This document shows positions 44,367 to 52,889 of a DNA stretch of 64,000 nt, in pieces (the first letter of the stretch is position 1; each line of letters opens with the position of its first letter). The notes under the pieces are model-generated. The model ran no database searches. It was not told the DNA's origin and saw only the letters and a list, made by a program, of their open reading frames with translations. Both the position numbers and the translations under genes were made by a program. The DNA is from Vibrio algarum (GTDB lineage: Bacteria > Pseudomonadota > Gammaproteobacteria > Enterobacterales > Vibrionaceae): assembly GCF_028204155.1 (NCBI RefSeq), contig NZ_JAQLOI010000001.1, positions 2,604,001-2,668,000 of the forward strand, written 5' to 3'.

Positions 44367-45854
44367 ATGAAGCGTGAACAGTGGGGATCCCGTGCAGGAT
44401 TTATTCTTGCCGCAGTTGGATCGGCTATCGGCCTAGGAAACATCTGGCGTTTTCCTTATATGGCTTATGAAAATGGTGGTGGCGCCTTTTTAATTCCTTA
44501 CCTTTTTGCCATGATCACCGCAGGTATCCCATTCATGATCCTAGAGTTCAGTATGGGTCAACGAAACCGTGGTTCAGCACCTATCACTCTAGCACGTATA
44601 AATGCTAAATTTGAGTGGTTAGGTTGGTTCCAAATCGGTGTTGCAGCAACGATTGCCGTATATTATGTAGCTGTAATTGGCTGGGCAATTTCATACTTAG
44701 GTATGTCATTTACTCAGGAATGGGGTACAGATACTAATGCATTCTTCTTTAGCGAATATCTAGGTTTAGGTGACAATTCACCAACTAACCTAGGTGGAAT
44801 GCAGTGGGGAATTGCTGGTTCAATGTTGATTGCTTGGGCTATCACTTACGCAGCAATTGCTGGTGGCGTTAAAGCAGGAATCGAACGAGCAGCAAAAATC
44901 ATGATGCCTGTTTTATTCATCATGGTGCTAGGCCTTATTGCTCGTATGATTTTCCTACCTGGTGCTATCGACGGTATTAACTACCTATTCGAACCTGACT
45001 TCAGTAAGTTGACAGATATGAAGGTGTGGGCTGCGGCTTATGGCCAAATCTTCTTCACTCTGAGTATCGGTTTTGCCATCATGCTTGCGTATTCAAGCTA
45101 CCTACCAGAAAAGTCAGACATCAATAACAACGCATTTATGACGGTATTGATTAACTGTGGATTCTCAATCCTTGCAGGTATCATGATCTTCTCTGTTCTT
45201 GGTTACATGGCTGCAGAGCAAGGTAAACCACTAACAGAAGTTGTTAGTGCTGGTGTTGGCCTTGCATTTGTAACGCTACCGGCTGCTATCAACTTACTAC
45301 CCGCTCCATATATCCTAGGTCCTTTGTTCTTCCTAGCGCTTGTGGTTGCTGGTTTAAGCTCGCAAATCTCTATCATGGAAGCGGTTGTATCCGCAATCAT
45401 TGACAAATTAAACTGGTCACGTAAAAAAGCAGCAACTATCGTTTGCGGTACCGGCATGATTATCTCTATGGCTTTTGCTACCGATGGTGGCCTATTACTT
45501 CTAGACCTTGTGGATCATTTCGTTAACAACGTAGGTATCTTAACTAGCTGTCTAGTAGAAATTGTTCTTATGGCTTGGTTGGTTAAACTTTCTGATGTAC
45601 GTGAGTATGTAAACAAAGTTTCTGATTTCACTATTAGTGGTTGGTTTGAAATCTGTTTACGTTTTATCACACCATTAGCACTTGCTCTTATCGTATACAC
45701 TAAGTTCACTCATCTAATCTCAGAAGGTTATGGTGGTTATGCACAATTTGAGCTTATGACACTAGGTTGGGGTTTAATCGCTCTACTAGCGATTGTAGGT
45801 ATCATCATTAACGTGGTTAGCAAACCGCAAAAACCTGTTGAAGCGGAGGCTTAA
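44367..45854 (+). CDS. Sodium-dependent amino acid transporter, NSS family
   Basis: This 495-residue protein has about eleven or twelve membrane segments and is a sodium symporter of the LeuT fold. The first segment holds the family signature VGSAIGLGNIWRFPYMAYEN, which forms sodium and substrate sites. The ATG at 44367 (MKREQWGSRAGF) has AAAGGAG upstream and is preferred over a start 13 codons earlier. A MetS-like small subunit gene follows immediately, as in methionine/alanine carriers (MetP-MetS) of actinobacteria. The substrate is not determined; methionine, alanine or branched-chain amino acids are possible. Confidence 0.92.
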   Translation: MKREQWGSRAGFILAAVGSAIGLGNIWRFPYMAYENGGGAFLIPYLFAMITAGIPFMILEFSMGQRNRGSAPITLARINAKFEWLGWFQIGVAATIAVYYVAVIGWAISYLGMSFTQEWGTDTNAFFFSEYLGLGDNSPTNLGGMQWGIAGSMLIAWAITYAAIAGGVKAGIERAAKIMMPVLFIMVLGLIARMIFLPGAIDGINYLFEPDFSKLTDMKVWAAAYGQIFFTLSIGFAIMLAYSSYLPEKSDINNNAFMTVLINCGFSILAGIMIFSVLGYMAAEQGKPLTEVVSAGVGLAFVTLPAAINLLPAPYILGPLFFLALVVAGLSSQISIMEAVVSAIIDKLNWSRKKAATIVCGTGMIISMAFATDGGLLLLDLVDHFVNNVGILTSCLVEIVLMAWLVKLSDVREYVNKVSDFTISGWFEICLRFITPLALALIVYTKFTHLISEGYGGYAQFELMTLGWGLIALLAIVGIIINVVSKPQKPVEAEA

Positions 45855-45956
45855 ATGACTAGTGGTGCAATTATTATGATGGTTATCGGTCTAGGTATCA
45901 CCTGGGGTGGAGCAGCTATCTGCATTAAAAAAGCGATGGATAACAACAATAAGTAA
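45855..45956 (+). CDS. MetS-like small subunit of the NSS transporter
   Basis: A 33-codon frame begins directly after the transporter stop (TAA then ATG). It encodes TSGAIIMMVIGLGITWGGAA and a basic tail CIKKAMDNNNK, a single membrane helix with a conserved glycine-tryptophan-glycine-glycine core. This matches the MetS small-subunit family found next to NSS transporters, where it is needed for transport activity. A strong terminator follows. Confidence 0.85.
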   Translation: MTSGAIIMMVIGLGITWGGAAICIKKAMDNNNK

Positions 45957-45988
45957 CCATCTGCTCACTGTTTAGACAAACAGACAGA

Positions 45989-46022
45989 ACAAAAAAAGCC
46001 AGCGACTGCTGGCTTTTTTATT
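45989..46022 (+). terminator. Terminator after the NSS transporter operon
   Basis: AAAAAAGCCAGC and GCTGGCTTTTTT form a stem around GACT with an A-run and a T-run. It may also serve the convergent outer-membrane protein gene. Confidence 0.92.
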
Positions 46023-46025
46023 GCT

Positions 46026-46454
46026 TTAAAAAGCATATCTTACACCAACTGCGGCACCCATACCTAAGTCTAACCCATTGGACTTAGACTTGTGCTTTAG
46101 CTGTGGATGAATCTGGGCATAAGCGTCCCAATTTGTAGCAAAGTCCCAATCTAAGCCTAAAGGTAACCTTGCTCCAAATTCGTCGCTATGATGATCCCAG
46201 CCCACCCAGCCACCAGCACCTACGTACCATGTAAATGGGAAGTCACTTCCTTCAAATTCACCTTTTCTGAAGATATAGTCGAACGCGATACCATCATTAC
46301 CTACAGCCAGGTTCTTATTACCATCGACTTGAATTAGGACACTAAAACCTTGTTCAAAACCAAACCCAACAGCCAAAGGTGTCGGTTCCTTCGCCAGCGC
46401 ACTAGACGCTACCAATAAAGAAACTGCCATTACTACTGCCAATTTTTTATTCAT
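46026..46454 (-). CDS. Small outer-membrane-type beta-barrel protein, DUF3996-like
   Basis: This 142-residue protein starts with a clear signal peptide (MNKKLAVVMAVSLLVASSALA). The mature part alternates hydrophobic and polar residues in strands rich in glycine, tryptophan and aromatic residues (FTWYVGAGGWVGWDHH) and ends with a C-terminal phenylalanine (GVRYAF), the usual signature of barrels inserted by BamA. Function unknown. It is transcribed alone between the transporter terminator and ptsG. Confidence 0.75.
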   Translation of the reverse strand: MNKKLAVVMAVSLLVASSALAKEPTPLAVGFGFEQGFSVLIQVDGNKNLAVGNDGIAFDYIFRKGEFEGSDFPFTWYVGAGGWVGWDHHSDEFGARLPLGLDWDFATNWDAYAQIHPQLKHKSKSNGLDLGMGAAVGVRYAF

Positions 46455-46575
46455 ACTTTTTACCCGTTCACTTTCATCGATATATATGCATCGAATGTGA
46501 AAATACCAACCACACTAAATAGAATAATACGAAACAGACTATTCGACTTTTTTACTTATAGCTTTACAAGACGAT

Positions 46576-46604
46576 CAAAAAAGGGAGACATCCGCCTCCC
46601 TTTA
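46576..46604 (-). terminator. Terminator after ptsG
   Basis: AAAGGGAG (46580-46587) and CTCCCTTT (46596-46603) pair around eight bases; the minus strand then has a T-run. It is about 30 bases after the ptsG stop. Confidence 0.8.
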
Positions 46605-46636
46605 TTCATTAACCTTAAATCAGACGAAACGGTGGT

Positions 46637-48070
46637 TTAACCGTGGTTACGGATCCACACATCCATATCGGTCTTCAAGTTGTCTGATTTCGTCCCAAAT
46701 ATCGCTTGAACACCACCAGCAACAACCACGACACCAGCAGCGCCGAGTTGCTTAAGCTTAGCTTGATCAACGGCTTCTTGGTTAGCGACTGAAACACGTA
46801 GGCGAGTAATACATGCATCTAGACCCGTGATGTTCTCTTTCCCACCAAAGGCAGCAACAAGTTCACCGGCCATCTCATTTTCTGAAACAGCGGCAACAAC
46901 TTCGTCACTTTCGTCTTCTCTACCCGGTGTTTTAAGATCCAACGCTTTAATTACACCTCGGAATACAACATAATAAAGTGCAGCGTAAGCAAGGCCTAAA
47001 CCTACCAGTAACATCATGTTCTCTGCACGAGGCGATTGAACAACGAAATCAATAAACCCATTAGAGAATGTATGCCCGTGAACCACACCTAAGCCATTTG
47101 TAATCATATAAGCGGCACCAGCCATTACTGCGTGGATAGCATAAAGTACAGGAGCAACAAATAAGAATGAGAATTCAATCGGTTCTGTAATACCAGTTAA
47201 GAACGAAGTCAGTGCGGCTGACACCATGATGCCCATTACTTTTGCACGATTCTCTGGTTTCGCTGAATGAGCAATAGCTAGCGCTGCTGCTGGTAGACCA
47301 AACATCTTGAATAAATAACCACCAGCTAATTGTCCAAAACCATTACCTGCCGCACGTGAAGCGTCATCAGCCGTTAAGAAACAAGTCATAATACCGTTTG
47401 CTTGCTCTCCAGCACCATTAACACAGCTACCTGCCTCATAGAAAAACGGTACGTTCCAGATGTGATGTAAACCAAATGGGATCAGAGCACGTTCAATAAC
47501 GCCATAGATGCCAAACGCCGTAACTGGATTTTGGTATGCAGCCCAATCAGAAAACGCATCAATACCAGAACCAATTGGCTGCCAGATAAATGCAAGTATC
47601 ACACCTAATGCGATAGCTAAGAAACCTGTAACAATTGGTACAAAACGCTTACCCGCGAAAAATCCAAGATAATCAGGCAGTCTAATAGTATAGAATCGGT
47701 TAAATGACCAAGCGGCAACTGAACCTGCTAAGATTCCACCAAGCACACCAGTATCGATGCTATCAACACCTAAAACACCTGCCATAACCGACAGTGTAGC
47801 AACCATAATGCCATAACCGACTATCGCGGCAAGGCCTGATACGCCATCATTATTAGTAAAGCCTAGAGCAACACCAACAGCAAAAAGCAATGGCATTTGG
47901 CCAAACACGGAACCACCAGCTTGCTCCATAAGATGAGAAACAATCTCTGGTAGCCAGCTAAAGTTAGCCGCACCAACACCCAGTAAAATACCTGCAACCG
48001 GAAGAACTGATACTGGAAGCATCAGCGCCTTACCAACTTTTTGCAGATTGGCAAAAAGGTTCTTAAACAT
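46637..48070 (-). CDS. ptsG: PTS glucose transporter, EIICB component
   Basis: PtsG imports and phosphorylates glucose with phosphate from EIIA-Glc. The 477-residue protein has an EIIC membrane domain (about residues 1-385) with the sugar-binding region GITEPIEFSFLF, and an EIIB domain whose phosphorylated cysteine is in GLDACITRLRVSV. It starts MFKNLFANLQKVGKALMLP, typical of PtsG. It is expected to be repressed by Mlc, encoded 6 kb away. Other glucose-superfamily EIICB proteins exist in vibrios but match less well. Confidence 0.94.
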   Translation of the reverse strand: MFKNLFANLQKVGKALMLPVSVLPVAGILLGVGAANFSWLPEIVSHLMEQAGGSVFGQMPLLFAVGVALGFTNNDGVSGLAAIVGYGIMVATLSVMAGVLGVDSIDTGVLGGILAGSVAAWSFNRFYTIRLPDYLGFFAGKRFVPIVTGFLAIALGVILAFIWQPIGSGIDAFSDWAAYQNPVTAFGIYGVIERALIPFGLHHIWNVPFFYEAGSCVNGAGEQANGIMTCFLTADDASRAAGNGFGQLAGGYLFKMFGLPAAALAIAHSAKPENRAKVMGIMVSAALTSFLTGITEPIEFSFLFVAPVLYAIHAVMAGAAYMITNGLGVVHGHTFSNGFIDFVVQSPRAENMMLLVGLGLAYAALYYVVFRGVIKALDLKTPGREDESDEVVAAVSENEMAGELVAAFGGKENITGLDACITRLRVSVANQEAVDQAKLKQLGAAGVVVVAGGVQAIFGTKSDNLKTDMDVWIRNHG

Positions 48071-48463
48071 ATTTATGCTCCTGATAAGTTTGTAAAAATT
48101 GTTAAGGATATATCATGCTTTAATGTTAGTACCCTTAGAAAAGGTCACACGGTAAATTATTGCTTACCTCATCAGAGGTCTTACCCATGAGACACTTTTC
48201 TTACTTGCTCCCTTTTATCATTTTCTTTTATCAACCTTCGCATTAATAAATATATTTTTAGAGTGCTCAAATGTACCTTTATCTCTGATTCTCGATTGTG
48301 AAACCTGGCTTTTTAGCTATTTACACATAAAAAGCTCAACATAAATAGTTATAAACAACATAATTCGTTATTTATACACGGAATATTGCCTATAGAAACG
48401 TTTGTAATCACAATGTGTAAAGCGAAAATCAATGGCTCTAAACATGACAGAGGTATAAAGCAG
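48071..48463. other. Intergenic region upstream of ptsG
   Basis: About 390 AT-rich bases hold the ptsG promoter. Motifs TGTGA-like and TTATTTATAC occur but I cannot assign Mlc or CRP sites with confidence. No gene is supported here. Confidence 0.35.
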
Positions 48464-48490
48464 AAAAAGTCTGAACCGTCAGGTTCAGAC
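48464..48490 (-). terminator. Terminator of the fab-tatD gene run
   Basis: GTCTGAACC (48469-48477) and GGTTCAGAC (48482-48490) form a perfect 9-bp stem around GTCA. The minus strand continues into five Ts. It lies about 135 bases after the tatD stop. Confidence 0.85.
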
Positions 48491-48627
48491 ATCAAAGGGC
48501 TAGTTTATTCAAAGAACGTCTTTACTATGCGGACATGAGCGTATTAAGCAGTCTGCGGAAACACTTCTCGGTAACAAGCAGATCTAACTTGGTATTCGGA
48601 TGACATTATTGAGTGGATAAAAATTTG

Positions 48628-49395
48628 TTACCTTAGGAAAAGATCTCTAAAGTTTTGCGTTGTTTTTTCGGCTACTTCAGTAAGTGATGTCGCCTTAAGC
48701 TGTGCAATATATTGAGCCACTTCCACAACGTAAGCCGGTTGATTTTGTTTTCCACGATGAGGAACTGGTGCGAGATACGGTGAATCCGTTTCAATGAGTA
48801 ACCTATCTAGAGGTAGTTGTTTCACCACTTCTTTTAACGCAATGGCTTGTCGAAAAGTAACAATACCAGAGATAGAAATATAGAACCCCAGAGCCATCGC
48901 TCGCTGGGCAAATTCTAAATCTTCGGTAAAGCAATGAATAACACCACCACATTTTTCAGCGTGCCCGTTGGTTAAAATAGAAAGCGTATCTTCTCGCGCA
49001 TCTCTGGTATGAATAATAAGAGGTTTATTCAACTCGACAGCCAATTCAACCTGTTGCTCAAATCGCTCTCTTTGAAGAGTCGCTGTTTCTGGTTTGTAGT
49101 GATAATCCAACCCAGTTTCACCAATCGCGACGACTTTCGGATGAGTAGCATATTGCCTTAAGTTTTCTAAAGTGAAAGGACTTTCTACATCAAGGGGATG
49201 CACACCACAAGAAGCGTGAACATTATCGTAAGGCGAAATCATCTCAATCATATTTGGAAAGGCGTCCAACGTTACACCTACCGACAATAATTCATTTACT
49301 TTCGCTTGAGTCGCTTTATCAATGACATCTTGGATGCCGTCATGTAGCTCTTCGTAATCTAATTTATCTAAGTGACAATGTGAATCTACGAACAT
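48628..49395 (-). CDS. tatD: TatD-family metal-dependent deoxyribonuclease
   Basis: This 255-residue TIM-barrel hydrolase belongs to the YcfH branch of the TatD family, 3'-5' exonucleases linked to DNA repair. Metal-binding residues are visible in FVDSHCHLD, IGETGLDYHY, PLIIHTRDA, VIHCFTE and LIETDSPYLAP. It follows holB and overlaps it by ten bases, the arrangement of E. coli ycfH. Its biological role is not settled; the gene symbol follows the family. Confidence 0.9.
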   Translation of the reverse strand: MFVDSHCHLDKLDYEELHDGIQDVIDKATQAKVNELLSVGVTLDAFPNMIEMISPYDNVHASCGVHPLDVESPFTLENLRQYATHPKVVAIGETGLDYHYKPETATLQRERFEQQVELAVELNKPLIIHTRDAREDTLSILTNGHAEKCGGVIHCFTEDLEFAQRAMALGFYISISGIVTFRQAIALKEVVKQLPLDRLLIETDSPYLAPVPHRGKQNQPAYVVEVAQYIAQLKATSLTEVAEKTTQNFRDLFLR

Positions 49396-50351
49396 ATTTC
49401 CTCTTGAAGTTCTATTAACCAGTTAGTCAACAATAATTCAGCATTAAGCCCTGTAAAATGTTCTAGCTGATTTTTCATTTTATTTATGGATAGCATTGCA
49501 TTATAAGCCGCCGAATAGTGGACCAAATCTGCCAGCTCTGCACTTTTTTCACACATACCGAGTTCACTACTACCAAAATGTACCTTTTGAATATCACTCA
49601 TTATTATGGCTAGCCACGACAGTCTTTCAACTGGGTTATCTTTAACCGACAACCAGACTTGATTGTAATCTGCTCCTTGCGAACTCAGCAGGTTATGCAA
49701 AGCTAGTTCTACTTTTTTAAAATCGAGATAAGTTTTCTGTTCAAAAAATTCTAACGCTTTTAATGGAGCACCATTACATAGACGAATTCCAACGTAGTTA
49801 CATGGCTGATTTGTTTGAGACAATAGCCATTGATAGCTCTCTTCCAGTTTTGGTTCAGAGATAGTCCATTTTTGACAACGGCTAATTATTGTCGGTAACA
49901 GCCTATGGCTATTATGAGCAAGCAACAAAAAGACACAATTATCAGCAGGCGATTCTAGTGTTTTTAACAGCGCGTTCGACGCAGATTCATTCATCGCATC
50001 GGCTGGAGTAATAATAATCACGCGCTTACCTGCAAGTTGAGATGATTCTAACGCCCATTGATTGCAAGCACGGATTTGATCAACAGTAATTGATTTACCT
50101 TCTTTCTCAGGAGAGATCCAATGAATATCTGGGTGGTTACCTGATTTCGCTAATTCACAAGAATGACAAAATCCGCACGGTTCTGCCGTGGAATGACTAC
50201 ATACCAGAGTATGAACAAACAGCTCCGCTAATTTTTTAATTCCGCTTCCTTGAGGAGCACTGCATAGCATTGCGCCTGACACTCTGTGGGTCTCACTCAA
50301 CGCCTGCCATTTGCCCCATAAAGGCTGTAACCACGGATAGATATCTGGCAT
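49386..50351 (-). CDS. holB: DNA polymerase III delta prime subunit
   Basis: HolB is part of the clamp loader that places the beta clamp on primed DNA. The 321-residue protein has a degenerate Walker A (CSAPQGSGIKKLAE, not expected to bind ATP), the zinc-binding cysteine cluster CGFCHSCELAKSG, and the SRC arginine finger in IISRCQKW. It overlaps tatD and follows tmk by four bases, the standard order. Confidence 0.94.
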   Translation of the reverse strand: MPDIYPWLQPLWGKWQALSETHRVSGAMLCSAPQGSGIKKLAELFVHTLVCSHSTAEPCGFCHSCELAKSGNHPDIHWISPEKEGKSITVDQIRACNQWALESSQLAGKRVIIITPADAMNESASNALLKTLESPADNCVFLLLAHNSHRLLPTIISRCQKWTISEPKLEESYQWLLSQTNQPCNYVGIRLCNGAPLKALEFFEQKTYLDFKKVELALHNLLSSQGADYNQVWLSVKDNPVERLSWLAIIMSDIQKVHFGSSELGMCEKSAELADLVHYSAAYNAMLSINKMKNQLEHFTGLNAELLLTNWLIELQEEICS

Positions 50352-50355
50352 AAAG

Positions 50356-50991
50356 CTACCTGTTCACCTTAAACCAATCAATCAACACCTGTTTAATGCT
50401 CGCCGCTACCTGTTCGATATTTTGGCTAGCATCAATGATCATTACTGAGTCATCGGCTTTGGAAAGCTCCAAATAACGTTCTCGTGAACGATCAAAAAAA
50501 CTAATGTCATTTTTCTCTATTCTGTCTAACTCTCCGCGGCCACGAGCTCTTTCAAGGCCTAAACGTGGATCTAAATCCAGATACAATGTGAGATCTGGCT
50601 TAAATTCACCAAGAGTGACCCGCTTCAGGCTCTGCATCGTATCCAAGGGGATCTGACGACCACCGCCTTGATATGCTTGAGAAGACATATCATGTCGGTC
50701 TCCAACAACCCACTTACCGCTCTCCAATGCAGGTTTAATGATGTTTTCAACTAATTGAACCCGAGCCGCATACATAAGAAGTAACTCGGTCATATCTTGT
50801 AATACTTCGCCCTGGTGTTCTTCTTTTACCAATGCTCGCATTTTTTCTGCTAGGACCGTTCCTCCAGGTTCTCTGGTGTTCACTACCTGTTCGATACCTT
50901 GTTGCTCTAATACTTCTTTGATTGCGGCGATCGCGGTACTTTTACCAGCACCTTCTAATCCTTCAACAACAATAAATTTGGCTTTAGTCAT
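50356..50991 (-). CDS. tmk: Thymidylate kinase
   Basis: Tmk phosphorylates dTMP to dTDP, needed for DNA synthesis. The 211-residue protein has a P-loop VEGLEGAGKSTAI (about residues 8-20), the DR(H/Y) motif VVGDRHDMSSQAYQGGGR, and a LID with RARGRGELDRIE. Its ATG shares one base with the mltG stop (TAATG), so the two are translationally coupled. Confidence 0.97.
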   Translation of the reverse strand: MTKAKFIVVEGLEGAGKSTAIAAIKEVLEQQGIEQVVNTREPGGTVLAEKMRALVKEEHQGEVLQDMTELLLMYAARVQLVENIIKPALESGKWVVGDRHDMSSQAYQGGGRQIPLDTMQSLKRVTLGEFKPDLTLYLDLDPRLGLERARGRGELDRIEKNDISFFDRSRERYLELSKADDSVMIIDASQNIEQVAASIKQVLIDWFKVNR

Positions 50992-52004
50992 TATTTTTTT
51001 CTTAATTGTTTTAAATAATTTTGTACTGCTCGATTGTGTTCTTTCAAACTCTTAGAAAACACATGTCCACCTTTACCACTGGCGACAAAATAGAGATAAC
51101 GTGTTTCATCAGGGTTCAGTGCGGCCTCAATAGACGCCTTACCTGCCATCGCAATAGGCGTTGGTGGTAAACCATTTATCGTATAAGTATTGTATGGCGT
51201 TGGTGTTTGTAGATCTTTCTTACGGATATTTCCGGTATATTTGTCACCCATACCATAAATAACTGTGGGATCGGTCTGTAAACGCATTCTGCGATTAAGT
51301 CGGTTTACAAATACAGAAGCGACTTTAGTTCGTTCACTCTCTACTGCTGTTTCTTTTTCAATGATCGAGGCGAGAATCAAGGCCTCATACGGTGTTTTAA
51401 GCGGTATCTCTTTTGGTCGATTTCCCCACGCTTTGTCTAATACTCTGTTCAGGTTTTGATGCGATCGCGTCAAAATATCCAGATCAGACATACCAGCCGT
51501 GTAATGGTAAGTTTCTGCTAGAAAAAGACCTTCCAGTTTTGTCTGTTCTATACCCAGTTTTGTCGCAATATCCGATTCTGACAATTCGGTTATTTCATGT
51601 TTTAGCGACTTAGCTTCGGCCAGTGTGGTTCTCCATTCACTAAAGCGACTTCCTTCAATAAAGGTAATCGTAAATTGATGCTCTTTACCTTTGGATATAA
51701 AAACAACGGCATCGCTCAAAGACATATCTGGCTGAATTAAAAAAGTGCCTGCTTTTACGTTTGTTAGCTCTGGATGAAACCTTCGTACTAATTTGGAATA
51801 ACTGCTTGAGTTAACCCAGCCTAAAGACTCTAACTTAGTCAGTACTGCCTGAAAACTGCTACCGCTTTCAATTGTGATAATTTCTGGTTCTGTTATAGAA
51901 AGAGGTTGATATATATAAATATTTACCTGTTTCTCAACATAAAAATAGCCGCTAACTGCCATTCCAATAGCCACTAATAATAAAACCAACAGTTTTTTAA
52001 TCAC
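50991..52004 (-). CDS. mltG: Endolytic murein transglycosylase MltG
   Basis: MltG (YceG) cleaves nascent glycan strands and ends peptidoglycan polymerisation. The 337-residue protein has an N-terminal membrane segment (about residues 4-22), a LysM-like region, and the catalytic domain with the glutamate in ASIIEKETAVESER and MRLQTDPTVIYGMG. It starts with GTG, overlapping the pabC stop by four bases. Gene order pabC-mltG-tmk-holB-tatD is standard. Confidence 0.95.
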   Translation of the reverse strand: MIKKLLVLLLVAIGMAVSGYFYVEKQVNIYIYQPLSITEPEIITIESGSSFQAVLTKLESLGWVNSSSYSKLVRRFHPELTNVKAGTFLIQPDMSLSDAVVFISKGKEHQFTITFIEGSRFSEWRTTLAEAKSLKHEITELSESDIATKLGIEQTKLEGLFLAETYHYTAGMSDLDILTRSHQNLNRVLDKAWGNRPKEIPLKTPYEALILASIIEKETAVESERTKVASVFVNRLNRRMRLQTDPTVIYGMGDKYTGNIRKKDLQTPTPYNTYTINGLPPTPIAMAGKASIEAALNPDETRYLYFVASGKGGHVFSKSLKEHNRAVQNYLKQLRKK

Positions 52005-52804
52005 GAATGTAGATTCTCCTGAAAATGTCGTGTTATCGCTCCAATCGGAAAAAACAACTTATCTATTTTGGTTACCGGTGCGACACCAAGTATTGAATTA
52101 GTTATAAAAATCTCATCTGCATCTAAGAGGTGAGCAAGTGAAAAATTACCTATAGATACCTCTAGACCACTATCTTGTGCACTGTTTAAGATAACCCTTC
52201 GAATAATGCCTGCTACACCACTCAAATGTAAACTAGGGGTATGCAATACATCATTCTTAGACCAAAACAGATTAGCCATCGTCGTTTCAACCACATGGTC
52301 ATAGATATTCATCACCACACCGTCTTGAAATTCCGATTGATCCATCTCTCTCTTTAGAAGAACCTGTTCCAACCGATTATTATGCTTATGCCCTGCAAGT
52401 AGCGGCATTATACCTAGCTTGTGTTGACACACACCTAAATCAACACCTTTTTTCTGCCAATCTAAATAATGAGGGGGATAGGAAAAAGAACTGATCGTTA
52501 TTGTACTCGATCCGGTTCCAACAGAACTGTAACCTCTTCCACCTTCTCCTCTGCTAATGTGCAACTTTAAACCTGCCAAAGTCTCTAAGAGAGCCGCTTG
52601 ATCCAACCAGGCTTTAACCTGCTCCCAGTCTGGCATTTTTATCGCCAGTAAATCCAAACAAGACTGCATTCTTTCAATATGCAAAGGCCATTGCTGTATC
52701 TCACCATTTTTAGTGAGAATAGTGGTAAAACAGCCATCACCATACTGAAAGGACCTATCAGAAAGCGATACCATTGACGCTGGTTGTCCATTAACCCAAA
52801 ACAT
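52001..52804 (-). CDS. pabC: Aminodeoxychorismate lyase
   Basis: PabC converts aminodeoxychorismate to p-aminobenzoate and pyruvate for folate synthesis. The 267-residue protein is a class IV PLP enzyme; the PLP lysine is in GHKHNNRLEQVLLK (about residue 140) and SLSDRSFQYGDGCFTT is the N-terminal signature. It follows fabF beyond a terminator and overlaps mltG. Confidence 0.94.
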   Translation of the reverse strand: MFWVNGQPASMVSLSDRSFQYGDGCFTTILTKNGEIQQWPLHIERMQSCLDLLAIKMPDWEQVKAWLDQAALLETLAGLKLHISRGEGGRGYSSVGTGSSTITISSFSYPPHYLDWQKKGVDLGVCQHKLGIMPLLAGHKHNNRLEQVLLKREMDQSEFQDGVVMNIYDHVVETTMANLFWSKNDVLHTPSLHLSGVAGIIRRVILNSAQDSGLEVSIGNFSLAHLLDADEIFITNSILGVAPVTKIDKLFFPIGAITRHFQENLHS

Positions 52805-52832
52805 CGATTACTGTACCTATTCAAAAATCAGC

Positions 52833-52866
52833 AAAAAAAACGGCTTAATGCTGAGCATTAAGCCGC
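52833..52866 (-). terminator. Terminator after fabF
   Basis: GGCTTAATGC (52842-52851) and GCATTAAGCC (52855-52864) form a perfect 10-bp stem with a three-base loop; the minus strand continues into eight Ts. Downstream pabC-tatD would need readthrough or another promoter. Confidence 0.93.
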
Positions 52867-52889
52867 CGTTAAGCTAGTTTAATCGACTA

